Numbered from the stretch's first letter, positions 8,902-18,770 are shown. The stretch: 64,000 nucleotides of DNA from Salicibibacter cibarius (GCF_016495725.1 NZ_CP054705.1:1984001-2048000); one strand, 5' to 3'. Translations and numbers: made by a program. Notes: generated by a model from the letters alone, not told the origin.

Positions 8902-10959
8902 TTGAAGCGGGCAATGATCGTCGGGGGCGGCAAAGGGGGCACAGCGTTGCTCGGGAAGTTGAATGGCCTCGATTATATGGAAGTGGTCGGTTTGGCCGAT
9001 CTTAATCCGGAAGCAGAGGGGATGCGCATCGCTCAAGCTCATGGTTTGAAAACGAGCCGCAATGCGTTTACATTATATGAAGAATTGTTACCGGCACCGG
9101 ACATTGTTTTCGAAGCAACGGGGGATGATTCGGCACTCACCGAATTGCAAAGACACATAGGGGTACAAACGGCTGTCGTTCCCGCCCATGTTTGTCATTT
9201 GCTCTATCAATTGCTCGTCGGAAAAGATGAATTGATTACCGAGCTTAGTCATCAGGAACGATTGCATTATACGGTTTTTCAGTCCACACATGATGGAATG
9301 ATCGCGATTGATAATAATGGAAAGGTTCTTCTTTTTAATCAAGCAGCTGCACGAATGACCGAGATTAATCGTGAAGAAGCGATCGGACATTTGATTCACT
9401 CGGTCATGCCGGAAAGTAAGCTTCCGCGAATTTTAAAAACACGTACAATGGAATCCAATCAAAAACAGACGTTTGCCAATGGACGCCAAATTGTCACCAC
9501 ACGGATCCCGCTGTGGATCAATGACAACTTTGTCGGCGCGTTGGCTGTGTTTCAGGATGTTACGGATATGGTAGATATGGCTACAAAAGTCACGGATTTG
9601 GAAAGTGTGCAACAGTTGCTGCAGGCCATTATCCATTCTTCTGACGAGGCCATTTCGGTTGTAAACGAGGATGGACAAGGACTGATGATTAATCCTGCGT
9701 ACTCTCGTTTGACAGGGTTAAACGAACAAGATGTGATCGGCAAACCGGCGACAGCAGACATTTCTGAAGGCGAAAGCATGCATATGCGCGCGTTGCATAC
9801 GCGAATGCCGATTCGAGGGACGCAAATGAAAGTGGGGCCTCATAAGAAAGATGTGATCGTGAACGTGGCACCGCTGCTCGTAAATGGGGAGCTGAAAGGG
9901 AGCGTCGGCATCCTTCATGATGTCTCTGAAATTCGCGCGTTAACCAAGGAATTGGAAAAGGCGAAGCAACGGATTCGGCGATTGGAAGCAAAATATTCGT
10001 TCGACGATATTATCGGCTCTTCCCCCGCGCTTGCATTCGCCAAGGAACAAGCGTTTAAAAGCGCTCAAACACCGGTCGATGTGTTGCTTCGCGGCCAATC
10101 CGGAACAGGAAAAGAACTATTTGCCCACGCCATTCACAATGAGAGCGGGCGTCGCTATCACCCTTTTATTCGCGTGAACTGTTCGGCCTTGTCCCCGGCA
10201 TTGCTGGAAAGTGAATTATTTGGATATGAAGAAGGTGCATTTACGGGAGCGAAACGGGGAGGGAAGCGAGGGTTATTTGAAGAAGCCCACGATGGCAGCA
10301 TTTTTCTCGATGAAATTGGGGAAGTGCCGAAAGAAACACAAGTGAAACTTTTGCGTGTCCTCCAAGAGAAAGAAATCGTACGTGTGGGAGGGACGACATC
10401 CATAGCGGTGAATGTTCGCATCATTGCCGCTACAAACATTCATATCGAAGAAGCCATCCGGCGGGGGGATTTTCGCGAAGATTTATTTTATCGGTTGAAC
10501 AAAATGCCGATTTTTATCCCTTCTTTACAGGACAGACGGGGAGATATTCATGAGTTATGCCATTATTTGTTACATAAAATCAATCAGACGTATGGCCGGT
10601 CGGTATTAACGATAACGGATCAGGCGATGCAACAGTTGCTCGCTTACGAGTGGCCGGGAAATGTGCGTGAACTGGAAAACATTCTTGGGCGGGCGGTTAT
10701 TCATATGAACTATCCCGAGCAGGAGCTGACAGCGGAACACTTGCCCCCTTTGTCAAGCGAGGACCGTACCTACAAACCCTCGCTTCATGAATATGGAAAA
10801 CAGAGTGGGAGTTTAGCCGAGCGAATGGCCGCTTATGAACAAAAAGAGTTGAAAGCAGCTTTGGCCGAGCATCGGGGGAATAAAACCGCCGCGGCTCGCG
10901 CGCTAGGAATTTCCGTGCGAAACCTGTATTATAAGTTGGAGAAACATGGGATTGTGTGA
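8902..10959 (+). CDS. bkdR: sigma-54-dependent transcriptional activator BkdR
   Basis: Enhancer-binding protein that switches on the branched-chain keto acid operon downstream. The 685-aa protein has an N-terminal dinucleotide-binding-like segment ([12 protein letters not shown]), two PAS domains at about 115-225 and 240-345, an AAA+ domain at 355-590 with Walker A GQSGTGKE, the sigma-54 contact loop GAFTGA and Walker B IFLDEIGE, and a Fis-type HTH at the C-terminus ([20 protein letters not shown]). TTG 8902 is preferred over GTG 8893 because GGGGTGGGAAGG lies directly upstream of it, but the choice is not certain. The sensed ligand is unknown; PAS domains suggest a small molecule or redox signal. 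Confidence 0.93.
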   Translation: MKRAMIVGGGKGGTALLGKLNGLDYMEVVGLADLNPEAEGMRIAQAHGLKTSRNAFTLYEELLPAPDIVFEATGDDSALTELQRHIGVQTAVVPAHVCHLLYQLLVGKDELITELSHQERLHYTVFQSTHDGMIAIDNNGKVLLFNQAAARMTEINREEAIGHLIHSVMPESKLPRILKTRTMESNQKQTFANGRQIVTTRIPLWINDNFVGALAVFQDVTDMVDMATKVTDLESVQQLLQAIIHSSDEAISVVNEDGQGLMINPAYSRLTGLNEQDVIGKPATADISEGESMHMRALHTRMPIRGTQMKVGPHKKDVIVNVAPLLVNGELKGSVGILHDVSEIRALTKELEKAKQRIRRLEAKYSFDDIIGSSPALAFAKEQAFKSAQTPVDVLLRGQSGTGKELFAHAIHNESGRRYHPFIRVNCSALSPALLESELFGYEEGAFTGAKRGGKRGLFEEAHDGSIFLDEIGEVPKETQVKLLRVLQEKEIVRVGGTTSIAVNVRIIAATNIHIEEAIRRGDFREDLFYRLNKMPIFIPSLQDRRGDIHELCHYLLHKINQTYGRSVLTITDQAMQQLLAYEWPGNVRELENILGRAVIHMNYPEQELTAEHLPPLSSEDRTYKPSLHEYGKQSGSLAERMAAYEQKELKAALAEHRGNKTAAARALGISVRNLYYKLEKHGIV

Positions 10960-11093
10960 AAAAACGTAATCGAATGCCCAAGAATGGTGACATCCATTTC
11001 GGCAATGAAAAAAATAGCATGCAATAATTGTCACGGCATGAAAGAAACTGCAGGCTTTTTTCTGTGGACGCCGCGCCATTGTAAGCATTTTTT

Positions 11094-11109
11094 TGGCATC
11101 GCCTTTGCA
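11094..11109 (+). promoter_or_regulatory. sigma-54 (-24/-12) promoter of the bkd operon
   Basis: TGGCATCGCCTTTGCA matches the sigma-54 consensus TGGCAC-N5-TTGCA with GG and GC exactly 10 nt apart. It lies 58 nt before bcd and directly after the bkdR activator gene. The imperfect palindrome AATGGTGACATCCATT at about 10984-10999 could be a BkdR enhancer site (inference). Confidence 0.9.
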
Positions 11110-11167
11110 TTGTTTATTATAAACCGTTCACTATTATGAGCCATCATTCTTGAAGGAGGCCTTTACC

Positions 11168-12259
11168 GTGAAATTATTTGAACATATGTCGGAAGAAAAC
11201 TTTGAACAAGTCGTCTTTTGCCAAGAAGAATCTTCAGGGTTAAAAGCGATTATTGCTATACACGATACGACCCTCGGTCCTGCATTGGGAGGGACGAGGA
11301 TGTGGCCGTATGAAAATGAGGAGGAAGCGCTCGTCGATGTATTGCGGCTAGCAAAAGGAATGACGTATAAAAACGCAGCAGCCGGCCTTAATTTGGGAGG
11401 GGGAAAAGCGGTTATCATCGGAGATAGCCGTCATGAGAAAAACGAATCGAAACTACGGGCATTCGGTCGCTATATTCAAGGTTTGAGCGGTCGTTACATT
11501 ACAGCCGAGGATGTAGGGATGGCAGAGCCGGATATGGATACAATTCACTTGGAGACCGATTACGTAACCGGACGTTCGCCAGCCACGCCCGGCGGAGGCG
11601 GGAACCCTTCCCCACTGACCGGATACGGTGTGTACATGGGAATGAAGGCGAGCGCCAGAGAAGCGTTCGGCTCTGATTCACTGGAGGGCAGAACCGTGGC
11701 CGTGCAAGGTGTCGGCAGCGTCGCTTATCACCTGTGCAAACATTTGCATGCGGAAGGAGCGAAACTCGTTGTAACCGATATTCATGAGCCGACGGTACAA
11801 CGTGCGGTGAATGAATTTGCGGCTCGCGCTGTCGGGACGGAAGAGATCTATGGTGTGGAGTGCGATATTTTTGCCCCCTGCGCCCTTGGAGCGGTGATTA
11901 ATGATGACACGATGGATCGCATCACTGCAAAGATCATCGCGGGGTCTGCAAATAATCAGTTGCATCATTCCCGTCACGGCGACGCCCTTCATGAAAAAGG
12001 AATTCTTTATGCGCCGGATTATGTGATTAACGCGGGAGGCGTCATTCACGTGGCCGATGAATTGCAAGGATACAACGAGGAGCGGGCGATGAGAAGCGTA
12101 GAAAGTCTGTATGACCAAATGGCAAAGGTGTTTGAGATTGCCAAGCGGGACGGGGTGCCTACGCATCAGGCAGCCAATCAACTCGCCGTAGAGCGGATCG
12201 AAAATGTTCGCAAAGCAAAAAAAGCGTATATCAAAGATCCAAAAGATATTTTTTCTTGA
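11168..12259 (+). CDS. bcd: leucine dehydrogenase (branched-chain amino acid dehydrogenase)
   Basis: NAD-dependent oxidative deamination of leucine, isoleucine and valine to 2-keto acids, feeding the dehydrogenase complex encoded next. The 363-aa product has the catalytic lysine region [11 protein letters not shown] near 80 and the NAD-binding motif GVGSVAYHL near 180, and ends with a basic helix. The start is the GTG at 11168, 9 nt after GGAGG; the open frame extends further upstream but has no ribosome-binding site there. First gene after the sigma-54 promoter. In B. subtilis ptb precedes and buk follows this gene; neither is present here. Confidence 0.95.
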   Translation: MKLFEHMSEENFEQVVFCQEESSGLKAIIAIHDTTLGPALGGTRMWPYENEEEALVDVLRLAKGMTYKNAAAGLNLGGGKAVIIGDSRHEKNESKLRAFGRYIQGLSGRYITAEDVGMAEPDMDTIHLETDYVTGRSPATPGGGGNPSPLTGYGVYMGMKASAREAFGSDSLEGRTVAVQGVGSVAYHLCKHLHAEGAKLVVTDIHEPTVQRAVNEFAARAVGTEEIYGVECDIFAPCALGAVINDDTMDRITAKIIAGSANNQLHHSRHGDALHEKGILYAPDYVINAGGVIHVADELQGYNEERAMRSVESLYDQMAKVFEIAKRDGVPTHQAANQLAVERIENVRKAKKAYIKDPKDIFS

Positions 12260-12302
12260 TTTCGTCGTGTGCAGGCGTTGAAAATAGATGAGGAGGTACA
12301 CA

Positions 12303-13727
12303 ATGGCCGATGAATATGACCTTGTCGTGATCGGAGCGGGAACCGGAGGCTACGTGGCTGCCATCCGCGCCGCCCAACTCGGAAACCGGGTGGCAATCAT
12401 TGAGAAAGGGGCCCTCGGCGGGACTTGCCTTCACAAAGGCTGCATCCCGAGTAAGGCCCTGTTGCGAAGTGCGGAAGTGTATAGGGAAGTCAAAGAATCG
12501 GCAGCGTTCGGGGTCGAAACAGAAGGGGCGAAACTTGATTTTACAAAAGTGCAGACCCGTAAACAAGCGGTCGTTGATAAGCTGCATGCCGGTGTTCAAC
12601 AATTGCTTCAAAATGAAAATATTAACGTGTTCGCAGGCCATGCACGTATTTTGGGACCTTCCATTTTTTCACCGAGTGCCGGCAGTATATCAATCGAGTA
12701 CACGGACGGCACGGAAAACGAAGTGCTCGTTCCCAAACACGTGCTGATCGCGACCGGGTCACAACCGAGACGTCTCAAAGGGATGGATTTTTCCCATGAA
12801 AACGTCATGACGTCGGACGATGCGTTATTTATGGAACGATTACCTTCGTCGATGACGATCATCGGCGGCGGGGTAATCGGAACGGAATGGGCTTCCATGC
12901 TCATTGATTTTGGGGTCGAAGTCACCGTATTGGAAGCGCGGGACCGTTTGCTTCCGGGTGAAGATGAAGCTATTTCCGCTGAAATGAAAAAACAGTTGGA
13001 AAAGAGGGGCGTCCGTATTTATTTAAATGCGGAAGTGCAAACAGAGGGTATGCACGTTGAGCCTGAATATATCGGTGTGCAGGCGCTGGTGGATGGAGAG
13101 AACTATACATTTGCTGCAGAGTGTTTGCTCGTTTCCATCGGTCGGGAAGCTAACATTTCCGATATCGGCCTTCAAAATACGGAAATTGAAACCGAAGATG
13201 GCAAAATCGTCACCAACGAGTGGGGGCAAACAAAGGAAGCGCATATGTACGCCATCGGTGATGTGACGCAAGGGTATGAGCTCGCCCATGTGGCTTCGCA
13301 CCAGGGGGTTGTTGCTGTGGAACATATGAATGAGCAAAGCTCCGCAGGATTAAACGAACGGCAAATGCCGAGGTGCACGTACAGCCATCCGGAAGTTGCG
13401 TCCATCGGTTTAAGCGAGTCGGAAGCAAAAACCCAAGGTTTTCAAGTGAAAGTCGGTACGTTTCCGCTTCGCGCGATTGGGAAAGCACTTATTAATGGGG
13501 ATGCGGAAGGTTTTTGCAAATTTATTTCCAACGGGGAAAACAACGATTTACTCGGAGTTCACATGATAGGATCGAATGCAACGGAATTGATTTCGGAAGG
13601 AGCCCTTGCCATGTTGTTGGATGCGGCCGATTGGGAAGTGGCAGAGACGGTTCATCCGCATCCGAGTCTATCCGAAGTGTTTAAGGAAGCGGCCCTTCAT
13701 GCAGATCGACGTGCCATTCATAGATAG
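12303..13727 (+). CDS. lpdV: dihydrolipoamide dehydrogenase (E3) of the BCKDH complex
   Basis: Flavoprotein that reoxidises lipoyl-E2 with NAD. The 474-aa product shows the FAD motif GAGTGGYVAA, the redox-active disulfide GGTCLHKGCIPSK near residue 40, the NAD-binding GGGVIGTEWA near 180, and the C-terminal catalytic HPHPSLSE. ATG 12303 follows GAGGAGG with 6-nt spacing. Directly downstream of bcd and 11 nt before bkdAA, in one operon. Confidence 0.95.
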   Translation: MADEYDLVVIGAGTGGYVAAIRAAQLGNRVAIIEKGALGGTCLHKGCIPSKALLRSAEVYREVKESAAFGVETEGAKLDFTKVQTRKQAVVDKLHAGVQQLLQNENINVFAGHARILGPSIFSPSAGSISIEYTDGTENEVLVPKHVLIATGSQPRRLKGMDFSHENVMTSDDALFMERLPSSMTIIGGGVIGTEWASMLIDFGVEVTVLEARDRLLPGEDEAISAEMKKQLEKRGVRIYLNAEVQTEGMHVEPEYIGVQALVDGENYTFAAECLLVSIGREANISDIGLQNTEIETEDGKIVTNEWGQTKEAHMYAIGDVTQGYELAHVASHQGVVAVEHMNEQSSAGLNERQMPRCTYSHPEVASIGLSESEAKTQGFQVKVGTFPLRAIGKALINGDAEGFCKFISNGENNDLLGVHMIGSNATELISEGALAMLLDAADWEVAETVHPHPSLSEVFKEAALHADRRAIHR

Positions 13728-13738
13728 GAGGGATACCT

Positions 13739-14731
13739 ATGGCCGAAAGTAAACACGAGAAACTGGGCTTAAACCGTGAACAATTGCTGGAGATGTTTCA
13801 AACGATGCTCACCGCCCGCAAAATCGATGAACGGATGTGGTTATTGAACCGGGCCGGAAAAATCCCGTTCGTCGTGTCCTGCCAAGGGCACGAAGCAGCA
13901 CAGGTGGGAGCGGCAATGGCGTTGGATACAGAAAAGGATTATCTTCTCCCCTATTACCGGGATGTAGGGATGGTCCTACACTTTGGCATGACGGTGAAAG
14001 ATTTAATGCTCGCCGGCTTTGCCAAAGCAGAAGACCCCAATTCCGGGGGACGACAAATGCCTAATCACTTTGGCAGCAAAAAACATCGAATCGTCACGGG
14101 GTCATCCCCTGTGACGACCCAAGTGCCCCATGCAGTAGGCATAGCCTTTGCCGGCAGAATTAAAAATGATCCTTTTGTTTGTCTGACCTCTTTTGGTGAA
14201 GGATCCTCGAATCAAGGAGATTTTCACGAAGCCGCGAATTTTGCAGGTGTTCACCAGTTGCCGGTTATTTTTTTCTGTGAAAACAACAAGTACGCGATCT
14301 CTGTGCCTGCGGATCGTCAAATCGCTACAGAACGTGTTTCCGATCGAGCTTACGCGTATGGAATGCCCGGGGAAACCGTTGACGGTAATGATCCTCTCGT
14401 TGTCTATGAGTCGGTCAAAAAAGCTGCCGACCACGCGCGCGATGGAGGCGGGCCGGCATTGATTGAAACCTTATCTTACCGTCTAACACCACATTCAAGC
14501 GACGATGACGACCGTTCATACCGCGAGCGGGATGAAGTGGATGACGCCAAGAAAAAGGACGGCATTATAACCTTTGCCGACTATTTAAAAGAACACGGTT
14601 TGTTGGCGGATGCGGACGAAAAAGACATTCATGAACGAATACAAAAAACGATTGATGAGGCAACGGAAGTGGCGGAAACGGCGGCTTACGCGGAGGCGGA
14701 AACAACGTTGGACCACGTTTATGGCCAGTAA
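13739..14731 (+). CDS. bkdAA: branched-chain 2-keto acid dehydrogenase E1 alpha
   Basis: ThDP-dependent decarboxylase subunit acting on the keto acids of Leu, Ile and Val. At 330 aa it has normal length. The ThDP-binding region GEGSSNQGDFHEAANFAG and the E1-alpha phosphorylation-loop equivalent YRLTPHSSDDDD near residue 247 are visible. ATG 13739 follows AGGAGG. It lies between E3 and E1 beta in the bkd operon, and the heterotetramer forms with the next gene product. Confidence 0.95.
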   Translation: MAESKHEKLGLNREQLLEMFQTMLTARKIDERMWLLNRAGKIPFVVSCQGHEAAQVGAAMALDTEKDYLLPYYRDVGMVLHFGMTVKDLMLAGFAKAEDPNSGGRQMPNHFGSKKHRIVTGSSPVTTQVPHAVGIAFAGRIKNDPFVCLTSFGEGSSNQGDFHEAANFAGVHQLPVIFFCENNKYAISVPADRQIATERVSDRAYAYGMPGETVDGNDPLVVYESVKKAADHARDGGGPALIETLSYRLTPHSSDDDDRSYRERDEVDDAKKKDGIITFADYLKEHGLLADADEKDIHERIQKTIDEATEVAETAAYAEAETTLDHVYGQ

Positions 14732-14746
14732 GAGAGGAGGCGTACA

Positions 14747-15730
14747 ATGGCGACGAGAAATTATATCAGTGCAGTCACGGAAGCATTAAAAGAGGAAATG
14801 GAAAAAGATGACGGGGTTTTCGTTCTCGGTGAAGATGTAGCTGCCAAAGGTGGCGTATTTCGCGCGACCGAAGGGCTTTATGAACAATTCGGCGAAAACC
14901 GGGTGCTTGATACCCCCTTGGCGGAGTCGGCAATCGCAGGTGTAGGCATCGGAGCTGCCATGTACGGACTGCGCCCGGTAGCAGAGATGCAATTTGCCGA
15001 TTTTATGCTCCCGGCCGTTAATCAGATTATTTCGGAAGCGGCGAAAATCCGCTATCGTTCCAATAATGACTGGCATGTGCCAATCACGATTCGCGCACCT
15101 TACGGCGGGGGGATCCACGGAGCGCTCTACCATTCCCAATCCGTAGAAGCGCTGTTCGCGAGCACTCCCGGACTGAAAGTGGTCGCCCCATCGACGCCGT
15201 ATGATGTGAAAGGCCTTTTGAAAGCAGCCATTCGCGACCCTGATCCCGTTTTGTTTTTTGAACATAAAAAAGCCTACCGTTTAATCAAGGGGAATATCCC
15301 CGATGACGAATATACAGTGCCCATCGGGACGGCGGATGTGAAACGGGAAGGGGAAGATGTCACGGTGATGACGTATGGACTGTGCGTCCATTTTGCATTG
15401 GAAGCGGCTGAAAAGCTGCAAGGCGAAGGGATATCCACTCACGTGCTGGATTTGCGCACGCTTTATCCGATGGACCGTGAAGCCGTTGCCCATGCTGCCC
15501 GGCGAACAGGAAAAATTTTGCTCATCACTGAAGACAACAAAGAAGGCAGTGTGTTGAATGAAGCTGCGGCGACGATTGCCGAGGACTGCTTGTTTGACCT
15601 TGATGCGCCTGTCCGGCGTCTCGCGTCTCCCGATGTCCCGTCTATGCCTTACGCGCCTCCGTTGGAAAAGTATTTCATGATGAACGCGGAAAAAGTAGAG
15701 CAAGCCATTCGCGAACTGGCGGAATTTTAG
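14747..15730 (+). CDS. bkdAB: branched-chain 2-keto acid dehydrogenase E1 beta
   Basis: Transketolase-type beta subunit of E1 with FVLGEDVAAKGGVFRATEGL near residues 24-43, the LDTPLAESAIAGVG motif near 55 and a transketolase C-terminal domain from about 200. 327 aa. AGAGGAGG precedes the ATG. The gap to bkdAA is 15 nt and to bkdB 13 nt, supporting co-transcription. Confidence 0.95.
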   Translation: MATRNYISAVTEALKEEMEKDDGVFVLGEDVAAKGGVFRATEGLYEQFGENRVLDTPLAESAIAGVGIGAAMYGLRPVAEMQFADFMLPAVNQIISEAAKIRYRSNNDWHVPITIRAPYGGGIHGALYHSQSVEALFASTPGLKVVAPSTPYDVKGLLKAAIRDPDPVLFFEHKKAYRLIKGNIPDDEYTVPIGTADVKREGEDVTVMTYGLCVHFALEAAEKLQGEGISTHVLDLRTLYPMDREAVAHAARRTGKILLITEDNKEGSVLNEAAATIAEDCLFDLDAPVRRLASPDVPSMPYAPPLEKYFMMNAEKVEQAIRELAEF

Positions 15731-15743
15731 GAGGTGCTTTTCA

Positions 15744-16943
15744 ATGAAAAAAGAGATCGCTATGCCTCAACTAGGAGAAAGCGTAACGGAAGGAACGATC
15801 ACCCAGTGGCTCGTGAATCCCGGGGACAACGTGAATAAATATGAACCGATCGCGGAAGTGGACACGGACAAAGTCAACGCGGAGGTTCCCTCTTCCTACA
15901 CGGGTACGATAAGTGATATTGTCGCGAAGGAAAATGAGACGGTGCAAGTCGGGGACGTGGTGGCTTATATCGAGACGGAGGATGCCCGGGAGAAAAAGCC
16001 GCCGGAGCGTGAACCGCAGAAGGAGCAGCAAGTGGATCAAAAAGAAGAACAGTCACAAAAGAAGCGCTATTCCCCGGCCGTTCTTTCACTGGCACAAAAA
16101 CATAACATTGATTTAGATAAAATCGAGGGCTCAGGCAGAGGCGGACGCATTACCCGAAAAGATGTGGAAAAGAAACTGGATGAAGGGGAGACAATGACAG
16201 CGAAAGCATCGGAGCCGCAACGTGAGGAACAGCTTGCCTCAAGTTCCTCCGCCGACGAGATCATCCCCGTGACCGGCGTGCGTAAAGCCATTGCTGCAAA
16301 CATGAGTCAAAGCAAACAGGAAATCCCCCATGCATGGACGATGGTCGAAGTGGATGTCACCAATATCGCCCGCTACCGCGAGAAAGAAAAAGAAGCGTTT
16401 CGCAAACAAGAAGGGTTCCCGTTAACGTTTATGCCTTTCTTTATGCAAGCGGTGACTGCGGGGCTTCGGAAATACCCCGAACTTAACGCGACCTGGCAAG
16501 GCGATCATATTATACGCAAAAAGGACATCAACCTTTCGATGGCCGTCGCCACCGAGGAAGCGCTTTATGTTCCGGTGATCGCAAATGCCGATGATAAGAA
16601 TATCCGGGGATTGGCGCGTTCCTTGCATGCTCTCGCCGAGAAGACGAGAAACGGGGGACTGACGAGCGATGATATGCGCGGGGGGACGTTTACATTAAAC
16701 AACACGGGGGCTTTCGGTTCCGTGCAGTCGATGCCTATTATTAATTATCCGCAAGCCGCGATTCTTTCCGTGGAATCCATCGTTAAACGCCCGGTTGTGA
16801 AAGAGGACGATATGATTGCCGTGCGTCATATGGCCAACCTTTGCCTTTCACTCGATCACCGCGTGCTGGACGGATTGATTTGCGGGAGGTTCCTCGCCTA
16901 TGTGAAAGAGCAGCTGGAACAGTTTAACGGGGAAGGGATGTAA
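15744..16943 (+). CDS. bkdB: lipoamide acyltransferase E2 of the BCKDH complex
   Basis: Core of the complex; transfers branched acyl groups from lipoyl to CoA, giving primers for iso/anteiso fatty acids. The 399-aa protein has a lipoyl domain (VDTDKVNAEVPS, lipoyl lysine about 43), an acidic and basic linker, a peripheral-subunit-binding domain (SPAVLSLAQKHNIDLDKI) near 112, a second linker and the acyltransferase domain ending with the catalytic motif LSLDHRVLDGL. Last gene of the operon; an array of palindromic repeats follows instead of an obvious T-tailed terminator. Confidence 0.95.
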   Translation: MKKEIAMPQLGESVTEGTITQWLVNPGDNVNKYEPIAEVDTDKVNAEVPSSYTGTISDIVAKENETVQVGDVVAYIETEDAREKKPPEREPQKEQQVDQKEEQSQKKRYSPAVLSLAQKHNIDLDKIEGSGRGGRITRKDVEKKLDEGETMTAKASEPQREEQLASSSSADEIIPVTGVRKAIAANMSQSKQEIPHAWTMVEVDVTNIARYREKEKEAFRKQEGFPLTFMPFFMQAVTAGLRKYPELNATWQGDHIIRKKDINLSMAVATEEALYVPVIANADDKNIRGLARSLHALAEKTRNGGLTSDDMRGGTFTLNNTGAFGSVQSMPIINYPQAAILSVESIVKRPVVKEDDMIAVRHMANLCLSLDHRVLDGLICGRFLAYVKEQLEQFNGEGM

Positions 16944-17003
16944 AAGTAAGAGGCGGAGGGGGATTGGGCTTCATGACACCAGTGAAAGGAAAATATTGGA
17001 ATA

Positions 17004-17192
17004 TTCTCTCATGAAAGGTTCATGGCCCCCGAAAGCAGAGAAAGCAGGTGAAACGGGTCGCCATGAAGGCTCCATGGTGACCGAAATCGTTGATCCGTCG
17101 TCTGTTCGGGTTTCATGAACGGGTCATGGAGCCCGAAACCGAGAACTCGTAACCCGTACGGTCGTCATGAAGTACTCATGATGACCGAAACG
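17004..17192. repeat. array of about 33-nt imperfect palindromes (family P), array A
   Basis: Four units share half-sites of the form GGTCGYCATGAA and TCATGRNGMCCGAAA, for example at 17056-17085, 17105-17138 and 17158-17190. Spacers are about 20 nt and variable. The array fills the gap between bkdB and brxB. Similar arrays occur at 31222, 47104 and 48697. There is no ORF; the role is unknown, possibly mRNA 3'-end protection or protein binding. Confidence 0.75.
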
Positions 17193-17338
17193 GAGTAATC
17201 GTATCGAGAGAGGTTTCATTTCCTCCCACTTCCCACTTCCCACCTCTCACTTCCAGTAAGCATGGTATTTGAGTTTTCCGTTTACAATCGGTACAATAAT
17301 GGATGAACATATCCCCCCTTAGGAAAGGAGAAATACTC

Positions 17339-17764
17339 GTGCAGTTTGAATATTTCATGAATGATGTCGTACAAGCGGCACGCGATGAGATGACAGAGGC
17401 AGGCTATGAACATTTAAGCACGCCTGAAGACGTAGATAAAACATTTAAAGATGAAGGGACTACATTGGTGATGGTCAATTCTGTATGCGGGTGCGCAGGT
17501 GGAATTGCACGTCCGGCAGCTGCCTATATGCAAAATTATGAGACCAAACCTGATCGCTTCGTGACTGTCTTCGCCGGGCAAGACCGGGAAGCAACTGATC
17601 ATGCACGTGAATATTTTGAAGGCTATGGACCGTCTTCCCCATCGTTTGCGCTTATGAAGGACGGGAAAATTAAAACGATGGTTGAGCGCCATGAAATTGA
17701 AGGGCATGAACCAATCGAAGTCGTGCAAAGATTGGAAGCCGCGTTTGATGAACATTGCTCGTGA
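17339..17764 (+). CDS. brxB: bacilliredoxin (BrxA/BrxB, YqiW type)
   Basis: De-bacillithiolating thiol-disulfide protein (DUF1094) that removes bacillithiol from oxidised proteins. The CGC active site is at residues 50-52 in [15 protein letters not shown], and the [15 protein letters not shown] and [12 protein letters not shown] stretches are typical. 141 aa from GTG 17339, which follows AAAGGAG; an in-frame ATG at 17303 has no Shine-Dalgarno sequence. It follows bkdB as yqiW does in B. subtilis. The stop codon forms part of the terminator stem. Confidence 0.93.
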   Translation: MQFEYFMNDVVQAARDEMTEAGYEHLSTPEDVDKTFKDEGTTLVMVNSVCGCAGGIARPAAAYMQNYETKPDRFVTVFAGQDREATDHAREYFEGYGPSSPSFALMKDGKIKTMVERHEIEGHEPIEVVQRLEAAFDEHCS

Positions 17765-17791
17765 AGCCGCCGTTAGCGGCTTCACGCTTTT
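17761..17791 (+). terminator. terminator after brxB
   Basis: A 10-bp perfect stem GTGAAGCCGC/GCGGCTTCAC with a 5-nt loop, followed by GCTTTT; it includes the brxB stop codon. Confidence 0.88.
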
Positions 17792-17818
17792 CACAACATA
17801 CATAAGAGGTGTCAACGG

Positions 17819-18178
17819 ATGAACGATTTATATCAACAAGTACAGGTTTACCTAAACATGGAAGGCGAAATTGATTTTAAGGAATTTCAGGATTTCTACA
17901 AAAAAGTCATCGATTACCTTCAGGAACACGGGAATGAACTTGAGGAAGAACAAATTTGGCAAGGGTTGCTCGTCGTTGAAAGTATTGCTTCAAACGCTGA
18001 AAATCGTTTCAAGGAAAACCGCAAAGGGAAAGAGGCAAAAAAATATAAGCGAATGCGTGAACGCGCAAAATTGTGGGCGCAAAACTTCACGAAACGTTTG
18101 CAAACCCTCGGTTACAACGATGAACAAATCAACGACCGCTTCCACGCCATGTTAGAGGAACAATCGGAAGAACAATAA
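17819..18178 (+). CDS. conserved hypothetical protein, highly charged and helical
   Basis: I do not recognise a named family. The 119-aa product is soluble, rich in Glu, Lys and Gln, with predicted helices throughout and a basic central stretch (FKENRKGKEAKKYKRMRERA), suggesting a small helical-bundle protein that might bind RNA or another protein. AGAGGTG precedes ATG 17819. It lies between brxB and the tRNA-Arg gene; no signal peptide or membrane segment. Codon use resembles its neighbours, so it looks like a genuine native gene. Confidence 0.75.
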   Translation: MNDLYQQVQVYLNMEGEIDFKEFQDFYKKVIDYLQEHGNELEEEQIWQGLLVVESIASNAENRFKENRKGKEAKKYKRMRERAKLWAQNFTKRLQTLGYNDEQINDRFHAMLEEQSEEQ

Positions 18179-18214
18179 ACGTGTCTCTCAGCTCCCACCT
18201 CCAACATCTAGCAT

Positions 18215-18243
18215 TTGACAGGGCGTCCTTCTCCTCATATAAT
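18215..18243 (+). promoter_or_regulatory. sigma-A promoter of tRNA-Arg
   Basis: Perfect TTGACA (18215-18220) and TATAAT (18238-18243) with a 17-nt spacer, 18 nt before the tRNA. Confidence 0.9.
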
Positions 18244-18261
18244 AAAAGTTGTCTGTTTAGG

Positions 18262-18336
18262 GCGCCTATGGTGAAATGGATATCACGCGAGATTCCGGTT
18301 CTCGTATTCCAGGTTCGAATCCTGGTAGGCGCGCCA
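18262..18336 (+). tRNA. tRNA-Arg (anticodon CCG)
   Basis: A cloverleaf can be drawn by hand: acceptor GCGCCTA/TAGGCGC, D arm with GTGA/TCAC, anticodon stem CGAGA/TCTCG with loop TTCCGGT (anticodon CCG, reads CGG), T arm CCAGG-TTCGAAT-CCTGG, discriminator G and encoded CCA. It is a single-gene transcript with its own promoter and terminator. Confidence 0.95.
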
Positions 18337-18348
18337 ATACATAATGCA

Positions 18349-18375
18349 AGATCTCCGTTCCGGAGGTCTTTTTTA
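18349..18375 (+). terminator. terminator of the tRNA-Arg transcript
   Basis: AGATCTCC/GGAGGTCT 8-bp stem, 5-nt loop and a run of T. Confidence 0.88.
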
Positions 18376-18381
18376 TTTTGG

Positions 18382-18770
18382 AAGATAAGAAAGTCTAAAT
18401 CAACTTTCTTACTTAGGGATTGCTGAATAACGGAAAAAGATTGGCACATAAGCATTTTCCGTTGATGTTGTCAAAACTGGATGCAAGGAAATCTATCCTA
18501 AAAGCAGAAAACCCTTGCACGTCTGGAAACATACGGAGGGATGACGCTGCAATGGCGAGACTCCAGCGGAAAAACGGACACGTCAAGACCCCGCAGCGCC
18601 GGTTTTGCGCGAGGAGGCTTGACCGTTCGTCCGCGAAAAAGCGAAGCCATGGAAGCGGCATCCCGGCTTCAGCTGATATCTGCAAGTTGCTCAGCAATCC
18701 CTACTTACATAAGTTGGATAAAGGCTTTTCACCATAAAAGCTTGGCGAAAAGCCAAATTTTCTAACGCTA
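18382..18770 (+). repeat. dispersed multi-hairpin element, copy 3, split by a MITE
   Basis: The left part (18382-18415) has AAGATAAGAAAGT and ACTTTCTTAC, and the right part (18702-18770) has TACATAAGTTGG, AAGGCTTTTCACCATAAAAG and CTTGGCGAAAAGCCAA. Removing the MITE and one copy of the 6-bp duplication restores an element that differs from copies 8 and 9 by one base at the junction. A shorter related tail lies at 18826-18862. Confidence 0.8.
18416..18701 (+). mobile_element. MITE, copy 1 (286 bp)
   Basis: Terminal inverted repeats GGGATTGCTGA/TCAGCAATCCC and flanking 6-bp direct repeats TACTTA (18410-18415 and 18702-18707). About 90 per cent or more identical by eye to copy 2 at 24728-25001, with a 12-nt difference near the GCGCGAGGAGGCTTG segment. 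No intact transposase ORF, so it would need an enzyme supplied in trans. Confidence 0.85.

Noticed and set aside
17004-17192. Palindrome arrays considered as CRISPR
   Set aside because: Units are imperfect palindromes with varying arms and short, irregular spacers; no cas genes in the window.
18420-18765. Open frames of 74-105 codons inside MITE copy 1
   Set aside because: The same frames are broken or altered in copy 2, no ribosome-binding site is present, and the element is non-coding.
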